Shown here one piece after another: positions 11,236-23,582 of a DNA stretch of 64,000 nt; within the stretch, counting starts at the first letter, position 1, and each line of letters opens with the position of its first letter. The translations under genes and the position numbers were made by a program. A model generated the notes under the pieces. It worked only from the letters and a program-made list of their open reading frames with translations, was not told the origin of the DNA and made no database searches. The DNA comes from Spinellus fusiger (lineage: Eukaryota; Mucoromycota; Mucoromycetes; Mucorales; Phycomycetaceae): assembly GCA_025094145.1 (NCBI GenBank), contig JALLLS010000025.1:1-64000 (forward strand), written 5' to 3'.

Positions 11236-13156
11236 ATGTTTTCAGCCAGAAAAGCACTTCCACGCCTCTTTCTAGGTCAAGCATGGAAAAGTACTAGGAA
11301 CATACCAAGCCAAAACACTCTTTCCTTAACTTTCAACCGCCATGTCCACTCAGAAAGTCCATTACAACAAGAAAGCCTTTATGACATTGTCATTGTGGGT
11401 GGTGGTATAGCGGGTACTGCTCTTGCGTGTGCTCTGAGTAAGTATCTCTACAGCAGAAAAAGAAAAAGAAAAACACACACATTTATAAACAAAATCGATT
11501 GATGGATTATGGCTGGACACATAGCTTCAAACCCAGTGCTGAAGAATCAACGTGTGGCTCTTGTGGAGGCTATGGACTTGGCCCCCACAAAGGCATGGAC
11601 ACCTGTTGACCACCAATACTCCAATCGAGTTGTTTCATTAACACCAGGATCACTCCAGTTCCTTGAACGTAGGTGATGGTGTGCAGGACACTTATAGAAA
11701 AAAAACTCTGATGATAGATACCATACAGGGACGGGAGTTGCCTCCTATTTAGATCCTACACGCGTCTATAAGTATGGAGACATGGAAGTGTGGGATGGAG
11801 TGACAGGAGCACGCATTACATTTGATACAGATCTGTTAGATTCTCATGATCACAATGAAAAACAGACCATTGCCTCTATGGTCGAGAATGTTCATCTTCA
11901 ATCAGCCATGTTGAAAAGACTAGAAGCATCTCCATCTGTGGGTGCTCATATTGATATATTCCAAAATACTCGTGTCTCCAGCATCACCAACGAATCCTCC
12001 AGTGGACAGTTGAATCTGTCAGATTGGCCAACAGTGACATTAGACAAGGGGAATATCCTCAAGGCACGACTCTTGGTAAGTAGAAAGACAGTGATTCTGA
12101 CAACTGATGATTGTACAAGGTGGGTGCAGATGGTATCCAGAGTCCAGTGCGCAATTATGCTGGGATCGACTCTCTTGGATGGGATTATGACTCCCATGGA
12201 ATAGTAGCTACACTTCAACTGGATCCTTCACGTTCTCAGCAAAAAGCATGGCAAAGATTCTTACCTACAGGTCCCATTGCCATGTTGCCTGTAAGTCATT
12301 CTATATAATGAACAATCTACTCATGGTGCTGAATACAGTTAGGAGAAGGTTATGCATCCCTTGTTTGGTCAGTGCCTACAGAACTGGCCAGTACCCTAAA
12401 GGGAGTGTCTTCTGAGGATTTCTGTAGCCTTGTCAATGCGGCTTTTCGTATGACTCCTAGTGAACTCAGCTATCTTTACAGCACCTTTAAAAAGGACACG
12501 TTTCAATCAACATGCGATATTGCGGCTGAATACATTTGGCGTGAACAAACCACACTTGCGGCTCTGGACAGTGATGGCGAGTGGAAAAGAGAAATAAGCT
12601 TACCACCCACTGTCACAAAGCTAAGCGAAAAGAGTCGGGCCAGCTTCCCTCTTCGCATGCGTAATTCTGAACACTACATGACAGACCGTGTAGCATTGGT
12701 TGGGTAAGGTTTGATAGTAAACGATAGCAATGATAATAATCATTAGAGGAAGAGCTGTTGACTCATAAAAGGGTATAGAGATGCTGCACACACAATTCAT
12801 CCATTGGCAGGACAAGGCTTAAACCAGGGATTATTGGACGTTGCCTGTCTTTCGAGAGTACTGGAAAGTGGTGTTCTGCATGGACAAGACATAGGCAGCA
12901 TCAATTTGTTAAGAGACTATTCCACAGAGCGGTATGGACGCAATATCTTAATGTTGAGTTCTTGCGATAAAATGCATCGACTATTTGGTACCGACATTCT
13001 ACCTATTACTTGGATTCGATCGCTAGGCCTCTCAGCTGTCAATAGCTTGGATGGTTTAAAGGTATATTATCCATGATCTTTGGCTTGGCACTTATTGACA
13101 ATTTTTTATAGGCTGAAATAATGCGTTATGCAATGGGAATAGAATCTCAAAAGTAA
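11236..13156 (+). CDS. COQ6: Ubiquinone biosynthesis monooxygenase COQ6
   Basis: Seven exons: 11236-11437, 11525-11668, 11729-12075, 12120-12290, 12339-12703, 12779-13061, 13112-13156; in phase, 518 aa. It starts with a basic mitochondrial presequence (MFSARKALPRLFLGQ). The FAD-binding Rossmann motif is DIVIVGGGIAGTALA (about residue 54), a second conserved motif is VGADGIQSPVR, and the C-terminal FAD motif is VALVGDAAHTIHPLAGQGLNQG, split by an intron. Coq6 is the flavoprotein that hydroxylates C5 of the coenzyme Q ring on the matrix face of the inner membrane (family knowledge). An earlier in-frame ATG at 11209 is possible but would put a hydrophobic stretch ahead of the presequence. Confidence 0.93.
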
Positions 13157-13312
13157 TCATGTAGTGAATAAATATATGTTTAAACTACCTTAGATGGATT
13201 CAATAGTAATGGTAAAGATAGACCTGGGTTTACTAAACATTACTAAATAAATGTACTGTTGTCGTGAAGTCATTTTCCATAAAATGATAGTGGGTGTTAA
13301 AGCCAGCTAATA

Positions 13313-14666
13313 CAGTCACACAACATTAGAAAGTGTACGAGCCCATAATTTATACATTTTTAAACATGATTCTTCTTCTTGTTTTTACCACTGAATCACA
13401 TTCCATTAAGCAATCTCAAATGTCAAACGCAGAATCCTCAACTAAAAACTCTAGAGTTTATAATAAGCTTGAGGAAAGAGAGTACTGGGGTGTTTTTTGG
13501 CTTAAAAAAGAAAAATACTCCATGGGTGCCATTTCAAGGGTCATTGGCATTAGCAAGACTACTGTCCAGAATATCATTAGTAGAATCAAGACTACTGATA
13601 CACTTCTACCAAATCCTAATTGTGGTACGCCAAAGAAACTAAATGAGAGAGACCTCAGACAAATTGAGGCCATTCTAAAAGGCAACCCATTTGTCTCCTA
13701 TAACTTCATAAATTTTGAACTTAAGGCACATGAGATAATCATCTGTAGAGCAACATTCATCAGATATATAGATCAGATTGGGTTTGGTTCCTACTTCGCA
13801 GCACACAAGCCAAGGTTATCTGAAGAAAAAACATGAAGAAAAGACTTCGTTGGGCCAAGGAACGGGCCAATTGGACTCCTGAGGACTGGAGACGTGTCGT
13901 ATGGTCTGATGAGTCACGGTTTGAAGTAGAGGGTTACCAGGGAGGAGCCAGAGTGATTCGAAAGATCGACGAGAGATATAAGGCTGCTCATATCATACCT
14001 ACAACCAAATGGGGGAAAGGTAGCATAATGATCTGGAGCTGTTTCTGGGCGGGTGGATTTGGGCCTTTGGTCTTTATTAATGATAGTGTAAATCAGGACG
14101 TATATATCAACATTTTGGCAGAAAGATTTCTGCCGTGGTTCATTGAATTGAATGAGAAGGAGGATAAGGACTTCATATTCCAAGAAGATGGGGCTAGCTG
14201 CCATACAGGTGGCTATACAACATGGTGGAAAACACACATGCAATCAGGCGCTTTGATTAATGGCCTGCCCAAAGTCCTGATCTCAACCCCATTGAATATC
14301 TCTAGATCTGTCTTGATAAGCCTATCAATAACAAGAGGGCCGGTATCAAAAATATCAATGAGATCAAGACAGCTTTAGAAAAGGCTTGGAGAAATATCCA
14401 CGTTGATCTTGCCGAACGTTTAGTTGGCTCAATGAAGGATCGCTGCCAGGCAGTTATTGATGCCAAAGGTGGCCCAACAAAATATTAAATAAAAACTTTC
14501 TTTATATATATTACTATAAAAAATATGTTAAACTAACTTTGTGTTGAATTTGAAGTCATTAGTATGTGTTTTGAGGTCGTAACATTTATATCTGTAAAAC
14601 ATGTTTTTTTTTTCAGGATTTCAAAAAATGAAAATCGTATACTTTCTAATTTTGTGTGTATAATTG
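13313..14666 (+). mobile_element. Tc1/mariner element 1 (defective)
   Basis: Flanked by TA at 13311-13312 and 14667-14668. The imperfect terminal inverted repeats are CAGTCACACAACATTAGAAAG at the left and, read inward from the right, CAATTATACACACAAAATTAGAAAG. Length 1354 bp. It sits exactly at the left edge of the inverted-duplicated segment, where TIR-element sequence begins at 14668. Confidence 0.8.
13420..14488 (+). pseudogene. Tc1-family transposase, frameshifted
   Basis: The N-terminal half (from ATG 13420) has the HTH and the DNA-binding arm (ISKTTVQNII). Catalytic DDE landmarks are visible: WSDESRF near 13903, FQEDGASCHT near 14179 and SPDLNPIEYL near 14277. The frame breaks at about 13833 (where a stop overlaps an ATG), again at about 14240, and two in-frame stops follow in the third segment, which ends with the usual GGPTKY at 14488. 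It cannot make an active enzyme as it stands. Confidence 0.85.
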
Positions 14667-14667
14667 T

Positions 14668-15158
14668 ATTAGCTAAAATATTATAAACAATATATTTTAT
14701 TGGTAATATAATTTGATATTGTGGTATTTGTCGGACAATTATTTGCCATAAAACTTTCCATAAATAGCGATATCGATAATTCCCGTCAATAGAAACACGG
14801 ATTACCAAAAAGGGACCATATGGTAGAAGAAGAGTTAGTAGTAAAGCGTATATCTAAGGGATGATAGTTTAGCAAGAGAGGTCTTTCCATAGATTTTTTT
14901 TAGTAGATAGCATTAATTAGAAAATTATAAAACAAGTGCAAAAAACCCATCAATAAAGATCAGACTTTGTCTACTCTTTGATCTGTCCGGATTTCCTTTG
15001 GTTGAAGCCAAAGACGACATTCTACAAAAAGAAATAATAAATTGGGTATCCGAAAATCTTTTGATTTTAAAATATCCTTCTGTAAAAGGGAATTTCTTGA
15101 GGACACATAACAGAATGGTTGTGTCACTGCTTAAAAGCCAGAAAAATCTTTGGGTGTG
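14668..15158 (-). repeat. TIR element fragment interrupted by LTR-like element
   Basis: Mirror image of the start of copy D (30850-31340). The terminus TTTGGGTGTG at 15158 is followed by TA. The other end is cut by Tc1 element 1. The 291-bp LTR-like unit 14729-15019 is nested within. Confidence 0.7.
14729..15019 (-). repeat. LTR-like 291-bp element, copy 1
   Basis: Begins TGTCGGACAATTATTTGCC and ends AAAGACGACA, so it has 5'-TG...CA-3' ends with a short TGTCG/CGACA inverted terminus. The same unit occurs at 16065-16355 (opposite orientation) and 55654-55933. Confidence 0.65.
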
Positions 15159-16064
15159 TATTGAGGGTCACTTTATTTTATCAATTGATTAAACAACTAT
15201 AACAACTATTAGATTGTCAAACAAATATATTAATTCTTTATTAGTATGAGTTGTCATTGTAATATGAAAATAAATTGATGCGTTACTCTATGTGGCTACA
15301 ATGGATATCAATAAGAATTAAATTTCCCATTCTACAGAAAGTATCAGTGACTAATATATTAGTTTATATTACCATTGCTATATAATTAGTCAGATTCTTT
15401 GATAAATACACTGTTTTTTTAATTCTATCAGCCACACTAATAAAAAGAAAATGTATATTGTGTTGCAATATGACAATATATAATAGTAAAACACCATGAG
15501 ATAGTTTATCTATGAGTTTATTTCATTTTCATAAACTTTTTTTTATATAGAGTAGTTGAGATATTTAAGCTACTTGTAGAGGTGAGTGTAGATGTAATTG
15601 ACTTTACTATTTGATTCTAAGTAGTAAAAATAGCACAATTTCTGCTGATATATCTATACAACCCAATTAAAAAAATGTATTGGGGATTGATCTTGTAAAA
15701 TATCCAAATAGCACACATCACCAAGGCACATGAGATTTTTTTATTCATAATCTAGTGTAAGTATAGAATTCTTCAAGTTCTGATACTGATACTGATACCG
15801 ATACCGATACTGATACTGATTTTGTACAAAGAAATGATGTTTCCTTGCACAGAAAATACAATTTTTTAAACTAAACTGCTTAATAACCTGAAAATTGCCC
15901 GGAATCGTGTAGTACATTCATATTAGCTAGAGAAAGTATAATAAAGAGTTATGGCAATTTTTAATACTACAAAAGCTTAGTTTCATACAAAAGTCTGGAA
16001 TTAATGGACCAGACACTCTATTTGTCAGTGATAGCTAAATTACTTTATTCATCTCATTTTCATG
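15159..16064. other. Spacer between two inverted LTR-like units; no gene
   Basis: AT-rich, no ORF of note. Contains a hexanucleotide array (GATACT/GATACC) at about 15781-15820. Starts with TTGAGGGTCACTTTATTTTA, a short sequence seen again in part near 35973. Confidence 0.5.
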
Positions 16065-16355
16065 TGTCGTCTTTGGCTTCAACCAAAGGAAATCCGGACA
16101 GATCAAAGAGTAGACAAAGTCTGATCTTTATTGATGGGTTTTTTGCACTTGTTTTATAATTTTCTAATTAATGCTATCTACTAAAAAAAATCTATGGAAA
16201 GACCTCTCTTGCTAAACTATCATCCCTTAGATATACGCTTTACTACTAACTCTTCTTCTACCATATGGTCCCTTTTTGGTAATCCGTGTTTCTGTTGACG
16301 GGAATTATCGATATCGCTATTTATGGAAAGTTTTATGGCAAATAATTATCCGACA
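16065..16355 (+). repeat. LTR-like 291-bp element, copy 2, with CATG target duplication
   Basis: TGTCGTCTTTGG...ATCCGACA, flanked by direct CATG at 16061-16064 and 16356-16359. The 4-bp target-site duplication supports insertion as a unit. Confidence 0.7.
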
Positions 16356-17175
16356 CATGGTATAGTTTGATGGTATACTATATGGTACTTGATAAACCAT
16401 CTCAATATTATAGTAATGTCTTGAGACATTTCAATACATTCCCAGCTAATCAGATTTAAAAATTAAGTTCAAAGCCTGGGAAACTATCTATTAAAAAGTT
16501 TTGATACAAAAAAAAATAAACACTAAGTATAGATGTACAAAGATTTTTTTCAAGTATAAACTTTATATAAATGTCAAGTTGTAATATCAATTGTGTTTAT
16601 GTGTTATTTCAGCTTTAATATATTTCTCATATTACAGATATAGAAAGTAAGAGGTAGAGAAAATAAAGTTTAGCCAATTAAATGGCTGTAAGAATTAGCA
16701 AGATCTTGTCAGAACTCTATCGGTACTAGCCCAAACGGGATAAAGTTATTAAAAAGTGCTACTTTGGTTAGTAATTCAACTGTTTTTGTATTCACAAAAT
16801 AAATAACATCTTAAATATCTGTTACTACTCATGACCATTTGATCAGTTCTTGCCACACCCAACTACTGATACTTGTGATACTAAGTTTTATTCATAAATG
16901 AGAAAAATAATTTAAATCTTTCCTATTTCATAGAAATAGGCTAGCTTATTTAATCTTACTGACTTGTCATTATTGGTTTCTAAATTAAACATTAATATAC
17001 ACAGAGCCAAGTGTCTATGTATCCTTACACAGACTGATGGCTGATATTACACATTTCATTTGTTTTCAAAGACAGTAATAAGATGGGCTGCTATAGAAAA
17101 AATAATAATACTATATAAACCCTCTCTTTGGTCTTCATCAGGCAGTATCCAACAAACAACATCTTATCTCTAAAC
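16356..17175. other. Upstream region of DPBB copy 1
   Basis: No gene. The last about 170 bp (from about 17005) are shared with copy 2; further upstream is unrelated to copy 2 but identical in mirror to copy 3. Confidence 0.6.
17112..17119 (+). promoter_or_regulatory. TATA box of DPBB copy 1
   Basis: TATATAAA, 57 bp ahead of the ATG. The same element lies before copies 2 (20691) and 3 (mirror, about 28889-28896); copy 4 has TATATAAG near 33821. Confidence 0.6.
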
Positions 17176-17635
17176 ATGTCTGCTATCACCCGCTTTGCTT
17201 CCATCTTCTTCTTTGCCTCTGCTGCTCAGTTGGCTCTTGCTGCCCCTGTTGAAGAGCGTGGCAGCTTTTCTGGTGACGGCACCTACTACAACACCGGTCT
17301 CGGTTCTTGTGGATGGTGGAGCAAGGACACCGATTACATTGTTGCTGTGAACGCTCCTCAGATGGCTAACGGTGCTAACCCCAACAACAACCACAACTGT
17401 GGCAAGTGGATCAACGTCAAGGGCCCCAAGGGATCTGTCAATGTTTTTACTGTAAGTTTGTCAACTCAGATTAAGCTGTGACTATGCAACCCAACCCGCT
17501 CACATTTCTTCTTACTTTTAGGTTGACACCTGCCCCGACTGTGCCTACGGAAGTCTCGACTTGAGTCCTGCTGCCTTTGCTAAGATTGCTGATATGAGCG
17601 CTGGTCGTGTCCACATCACCTGGAACTGGGCTTAA
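17176..17635 (+). CDS. Secreted double-psi beta-barrel (RlpA/barwin-like) protein, copy 1
   Basis: Exons 17176-17451 and 17522-17635 (70-nt intron), 129 aa. The signal peptide is about residues 1-22 (ITRFASIFFFASAAQLALA), then a short propeptide-like APVEERG and one DPBB domain of about 100 aa: GDGTYYN, GSCGWW, MANGAN, CGKWI, DTCPDCAYGSLDLSPAAF and RVHITWNWA. It resembles small fungal barwin/RlpA-like secreted proteins (expansin-related folds, papain-inhibitor-like) that act at cell walls or as secreted effectors; the exact role is unknown. The upstream ATG at 17128 would spoil the signal peptide and lies in the leader. Coding, intron and leader sequences are identical in copies 2 and 3. Confidence 0.88.
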
Positions 17636-17765
17636 AGAATAGAACCGCCTTGGCTATTCTTTATATTTATTTATTTATTTATTTATATGTACCTTCTCTT
17701 GATGAGAGTACCTAGGATTTGTTTCCTTAATTTATTTATTAGTTCTTATTATGAACTGTTCCAAA

Positions 17766-20580
17766 TTAATAAATTCTATCTTTATTAATATACTGATTTT
17801 TTACTCTTGTTTTCTATTTTGATTGGAAACACCATTATGAAAGTCATATACTTAAGAAAAGTGAATAAGGTATAATGGCTTTTATAGATAAATGCACTGA
17901 CAGATTCTTTATCGGGATATTATAAACAAATAAATTAAGTATTTATTATATAAAAGTCCTTTGCTCTAATGCTCTTACCTAAAGAAATAAAATAATTGTT
18001 GTATTCTTTTATATTCTAATCGATTTATTCAATCAATAAATATAGGGGATTTACAAAAGTAAACCCAAAGACTTCAAATCCTTGTGAATTATTAAATATA
18101 AATATAGTCACTCATGCTAATAATCTCTATTCTATATTATTTGCTATATATGATCTCTGCAAAAACACTGGAAGATTATTTGTGATTAGCCCTATGTTTG
18201 GGGAAATCAACAGTTTTAGTTCTCATGTTATAGTTGTACATGAGTCCATAAATAGCATGTCAAATATTAGAGGATAATAAGGGAGATATATTAACAAAAG
18301 CCACTTACTCATTTCTCTAAGACGTGGGTCCCCATGTTTAATCTAACTTTGTTGCTGTTGAAGAGCCAATACTCACTAAGAGGCATATGAATAAAAAAGT
18401 CTATTTAACTGGTGATAATATCAACAGTGCTTATATGCTAACGAGTATATATATGAATCTTGTTTAAAGTAACTAACTATCAACAATAAGTCTGATAGTG
18501 TGAATGGTATGTTATGAGTAAGATTTAGTGGTTAGAAGCCTTTTTCAGGCAATAGTATCTACAATGGTCATTCAAAATATACATTGCTATAGTTTAAATG
18601 AGATCCATCTTACTATCAATCTGGTGCGATAATCACTAATATCTATTTTAAAGACAGAGCTCTTGGAGGCTTCCAACAAGTCTTTTGCTTAGCAATGACT
18701 CAACATTTTATGTATGAAAAGACAATACACAAGTAATGTCCAAAATACCTCGGTAATAGCAACACTGTTTTCTATTTGCTCTTGCAGAAAATCACAGTGA
18801 TTTTTGAGGCTAATATATCTGTTATGAATTTCCGAAATCTTGACAAATATGTCAATAGTGCTATATAGGAAAAACATTATAGAGAAATGGGAGTGGAATG
18901 AGATGAAAACAGTGATGTATGACTTTAGTTAAAAATATGGCAAATAATTTAAAGGTATGAGATGTTTCTTTATTACTAATTTGCTATTGTATCTCATAAT
19001 GGAGTGACAGGCAAAGTGTAACTGATTCTTTAGGACATAGTTTTTTATCTTTGTTTTTGTTTTTGTTTTTGTTTTCATACTATATATTAGTATTTCTTAT
19101 GTCTCTATGAATTCCTTAGATACAAACATAGAATATTTAGTAAATAAAAGAAATGGTGAATGTGTGTGTGTGTGTGTTTTTTTTAGATGTAATAGTAACT
19201 CAAAGTGTAAAATAGCTGTTTTATTCCATGTCATCTTACTATATCATCTATCTTTCATATTTAGCAAGAGATATTAAAATGAATATGCAAATCACTTGAT
19301 TGGATCAATAATGAGAATTGGGACCAATAAACTATAATATCCTGCAGATTTTCTCATATTGCAAACACTATGGACTATTGTCTTTGGCCTTAACCCCAAA
19401 ATATTCAGAATAGCAAACTATAGCCACATTCACTTTATTGATTCAATTAAGTGGTTTGCATATTCATTTTAATATTTCATACCAACCATGAAGACTAGAT
19501 AATGTAGTATTATAGCATATGGCAATACAACTATAGATAATATATCAATGTCTAAATTGGAAATTTAATCATCAAACCCACAATTGGCATCACTTTAATT
19601 GAATTATGTTCAGGCTTAGAGCGTAGTCTGAGTATTCTTCAGCTTCTATATAGAAAAAAAAATAACTTTTAAGACAGAGTTGCAAAGAGCAAATGATGTT
19701 TAAACAGAAAATTAATAACTGAATTCTAATATTATGAAAGTTTTTGTTAAATTAATTTCATATACATTTGACTTTCTGCTATAATTGCCAAGACAATGAT
19801 CATAGCTAAATTAGGCAGGCAGAGTTTGAAATAGTTTATTTGGACTGCAATATTTCACCTCTAAACACCCCTAACCACTTGAAATCATATTAAATATTAA
19901 TCTCTCAATAATCTCTTTCATATATATCTAAGAGTTTCGGGGGGCGTAAACCGATTTTCCCGATTTCAGTGAACAGACAGTAAATTCAAAAATCAGCCTT
20001 TATCCAAATGTCAGACCCAAAGTTTGACAATAACAATAGTAATAATTGCCGCACGTCATAAAGTGCCGGCCTAATCAATAAAGAATACAAGAAAAGAAAA
20101 TAACAATAGCAATAGGGATTCAAACACCAGGCTAAGTAGGACGTATTGCACATAGCATCCTGGCTTATGACTTTGCTCGAAATTAGCTACATGGCAGCTA
20201 CAATAGAATAACCATGTTTGACATGATAAAGATTATTAATAATAAAAGTATCAACTCTACCAGAAATCAACTATTGATTCTAATTGTAGTTGAAGAACCC
20301 ACCACATACATTATTTTTGGGGAGATAAGAGAGTTGTTATACCTTGAACTCTCAACACTGATTTGATCAACTAAATTACTATTCTTAGTTCAAATGACCA
20401 TGTTATAGATTTTGTGGCTAATAATCAAGTAATAAGAGACTGTATTTGTACAATGATCTCTTAACTTTTAGCACCAGAGAAGTATAATAGGCAACTATGT
20501 AGCTACTTTAGTGCCTGGTATTACAGACTTGATACTAGCTTGTCATTATTGGTTTCCAATTAAAATAGAAACAATCTGCA
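17766..20580. other. Spacer M between DPBB copies 1 and 2
   Basis: AT-rich, present only here and absent from copy 3. No convincing gene. Contains a small hairpin-like element (19270-19480), a (GTTTTT)n tract near 19050, a (TG)n tract near 19163 and a diverged copy of the TIR-element terminal region at about 19800-19945. Confidence 0.5.
19270..19480. repeat. Short inverted-repeat (foldback) element
   Basis: ATATTAAAATGAATATGCAAATCACTT at about 19270 is mirrored by AAGTGGTTTGCATATTCATTTTAATAT at about 19450. The two about 35-nt arms enclose about 140 bp, as in a MITE or foldback element. Only one copy was seen in the window. Confidence 0.55.
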
Positions 20581-20754
20581 CAGAGCCCAGTGTCTATGTA
20601 TCCTTACACAGACTGATGGCTGATATTACACATTTCATTTGTTTTCAAAGACAGTAATAAGATGGGCTGCTATAGAAAAAATAATAATACTATATAAACC
20701 CTCTCTTTGGTCTTCATCAGGCAGTATCCAACAAACAACATCTTATCTCTAAAC

Positions 20755-21214
20755 ATGTCTGCTATCACCCGCTTTGCTTCCATCTTCTTCTTTGCCTCTG
20801 CTGCTCAGTTGGCTCTTGCTGCCCCTGTTGAAGAGCGTGGCAGCTTTTCTGGTGACGGCACCTACTACAACACCGGTCTCGGTTCTTGTGGATGGTGGAG
20901 CAAGGACACCGATTACATTGTTGCTGTGAACGCTCCTCAGATGGCTAACGGTGCTAACCCCAACAACAACCACAACTGTGGCAAGTGGATCAACGTCAAG
21001 GGCCCCAAGGGATCTGTCAATGTTTTTACTGTAAGTTTGTCAACTCAGATTAAGCTGTGACTATGCAACCCAACCCGCTCACATTTCTTCTTACTTTTAG
21101 GTTGACACCTGCCCCGACTGTGCCTACGGAAGTCTCGACTTGAGTCCTGCTGCCTTTGCTAAGATTGCTGATATGAGCGCTGGTCGTGTCCACATCACCT
21201 GGAACTGGGCTTAA
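20755..21214 (+). CDS. Secreted double-psi beta-barrel protein, copy 2
   Basis: Exons 20755-21030 and 21101-21214. The DNA is identical to copy 1 across the leader, both exons and the intron (constant offset 3579), so the product is the same 129-aa secreted protein. Upstream identity begins near 20580, and downstream identity with copy 1 ends near 21345. From there its 3' flank matches copy 3 instead. Confidence 0.88.
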
Positions 21215-21344
21215 AGAATAGAACCGCCTTGGCTATTCTTTATATTTATTTATTTATTTATTTATATGTACCTTCTCTTGATGAGAGTACCTAGGATTTG
21301 TTTCCTTAATTTATTTATTAGTTCTTATTATGAACTGTTCCAAA

Positions 21345-22415
21345 TAATAAATTTTATGCTTATCAATATGCTAAATTTTCAAAAGAAGAAAAAGAACAAA
21401 CAGGCCATTTAAAAGACTGGTATGCTCGATAGCTGTGGGTATTTTGTGATTATTTTAAGAGTTGCTATTTCTTGATTAGACTAAATTTCTCGATTTATTT
21501 CATTTCTCTCTAGCCTATGAATAGCTGTTTTAGCCAATTATTATAGCATGAAGAACTAAAGATATGTTTATTGCCTTTTACATATATCTCCAAGCATGTA
21601 GATAAAGTGTCATGGACATGCTCACTTGTGATACAGATTTGGTGATACGAGAATGCATAGTGGCCAGTGTTTTAATATTAAAAAAAAACTCTGATCAGAC
21701 TCATCTACTAAGAATAATATAATTTTTTAAGCAATATTGTTACCATTATTCTTTCATATGTGTTTTTTTTTAAAAAAAAAGAAATAAATAGAGCCAAGAG
21801 TATTCAAAACTATAGTTATTCAACAACAAAAATAGACACCAAATCAAAGATATCTAATGAAGATGAAATAGTGTAACCAAGACAGACACAAGGCTTTGGA
21901 GAATAGAAAATTGACGTTTTGACATTTACAGTTCAGATTATTTTATTTTTATCTTTATTTTTGGGTGTGAGATGTTCATCGTTCATTGGGCCTACTAGCC
22001 ACCCTATGGTAGTTTTTGAGAAAAGTAAGATATACATATAAACACTTCAAATACAATAGTAGAATTTTTTTAAAGAAAAGGACACAGGAAGACAGAATAC
22101 ATAAAACCTCGAGATAAGAGGAAAATGAGAGAAAATGGAAATAAATGATGCAGAAACAGAAATTCAAAAGTTAATAAAGTCAGCATGGAAACCAGGACAC
22201 CAAAAAGATAACCGTCATCCTGTGGCGATTCAAAATCCAACGAGGGACACTTAGAGCAACTCGGACAATCCTGAGGACACAAATACAGCAACTACACTAG
22301 CAGCTTCTGGCTTTGCTAAATGGGCTAAGAATGGGTGGTAGAGGAGAGATCGGAGGAGAAGTGAGGATACAGCGTCTGTTGCTGCAGGAGTCTTTGCACT
22401 CTATGGCGGCGTTGG
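21345..22415 (+). repeat. Right arm R of large inverted duplication
   Basis: Reverse complement of about 27171-28243. It contains no gene except, from about 21900 to 22415 on the minus strand, the 3' end of a LINE (ORF2 tail and 3' UTR). The match stops inside the LINE tail at 22415/27171. Confidence 0.75.
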
Positions 22416-22589
22416 AATTCCAATTTCCGTCGCACAACACATAAGGAAATACCCAGTGAAAGTTTAGATTCCGGCATTTGTTTTACTTCTAAAAAATAAT
22501 AGTCTACTTCATCTAACAACGTTGAACAAACTACGAGACCTCTTGGAAACAACAAGAGAATTTATAGATTTATTATTTATCTTATTGAT

Positions 22590-23480
22590 TAATAGAATAC
22601 TGTAAAAATCACTAGAGGTAAACCTATTCTTACTGAGAGAGACGTGAAAGAGGTTGCACGCAAAGTATCAAAGGATTCATTTCAAATAATTGAGCAACTT
22701 CACAGACAATTAACTACTCAATTGTGTAAAGACGATCACAGAAAGATTAAAAGTTATGTTTTTAAAAAGTTATCAGAAAAATTCTCTCAAAGATAAATAC
22801 AAAAAATAATAAGAAATGAGACTTGCTTGGGCCTTAAGCCATCTTCACTATACAAAAGAAAACTTAAAGATAGTCATCTTTCCTGATAAGTCAAAACATT
22901 AGTTGATGAGAACTAATAACCATACCAGAGTGGTAGAAAGAAAGAGGGGGGGGGGAATTTCTCTCAAAGAATGTGAATCTAACAAAAAGTTTGATGGCGG
23001 TAGCATGATAGTGTGGGGTTCTTTCTCTGGTTAAGGTGTTGGGATATTAATGCCTATGAAGGGGAGTATATACAGCAAAAGATACATAGAGATCTTGAAA
23101 GAGGCCAACTGCTCTGAGCTGGCTCAAATCAAGGCACTAAATCTAGAAGTTGGTTATGTTCTTCAAGAGAACAATTAAGGTTGTCATAAGAGTAAGAGAT
23201 TCAAGATATGGAAGGTACAAGAGAACATTGTCGCTATAGATGGATGACCCTCACAAAGTCCCGACCTGAACCTCACAGAGCATCTATGAGAAGAACTTTG
23301 CAAGTCTATCAGAAAGATGATGACATAGAATTAGTTATTAAGATCTAGAGGTAATTTTGTTATAATGATGGGAAAGAATTCCAAGGACACTACAGACAAC
23401 CTCATTTCAAGCATGTATTGGAGATGCAAGGGTGTTATAGAAACAAAAGGTGGCAACACCAAATATTGAGGGTTTTCACC
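22590..23480 (+). pseudogene. Heavily decayed Tc1 transposase relic
   Basis: Pieces in shifting frames resemble Tc1 transposase: MIVWGSFSG near 23008 (the conserved V/IMVWG segment), a degenerate SPxLNxxEHL-like stretch near 23260, and GGNTKY near 23452, close to the family's GGPTKY-type C-terminus. Many stops. No transposon ends could be fixed. Confidence 0.6.
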
Positions 23481-23582
23481 CAATAAACTTTTATTTATTA
23501 TCTTATTGATCTTCTTTATAGTTTTCCAATATAAAAGTCTTTAATATATGTTTAATGTATGTTTTTTATGACAAGAAGTAAA

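Larger units (their letters stand above)
14668..17765 (+). repeat. Left arm L of large inverted duplication
   Basis: Positions x here and y in 28243-31340 sum to 46008 throughout the checked landmarks, i.e. no net indels over about 3.1 kb, with only isolated base differences noticed (for example near 14787). The duplicated arm contains the fragmentary TIR element, two LTR-like units, the spacer and the complete double-psi beta-barrel gene copy 1. Confidence 0.85.

Noticed and set aside
14668..16355. One large TIR transposon with 291-bp inverted ends and a 1-kb core
   Set aside because: The two 291-bp units are separate insertions: one has its own CATG duplication and the other has an empty site in copy B; a solitary copy exists at 55.7 kb.
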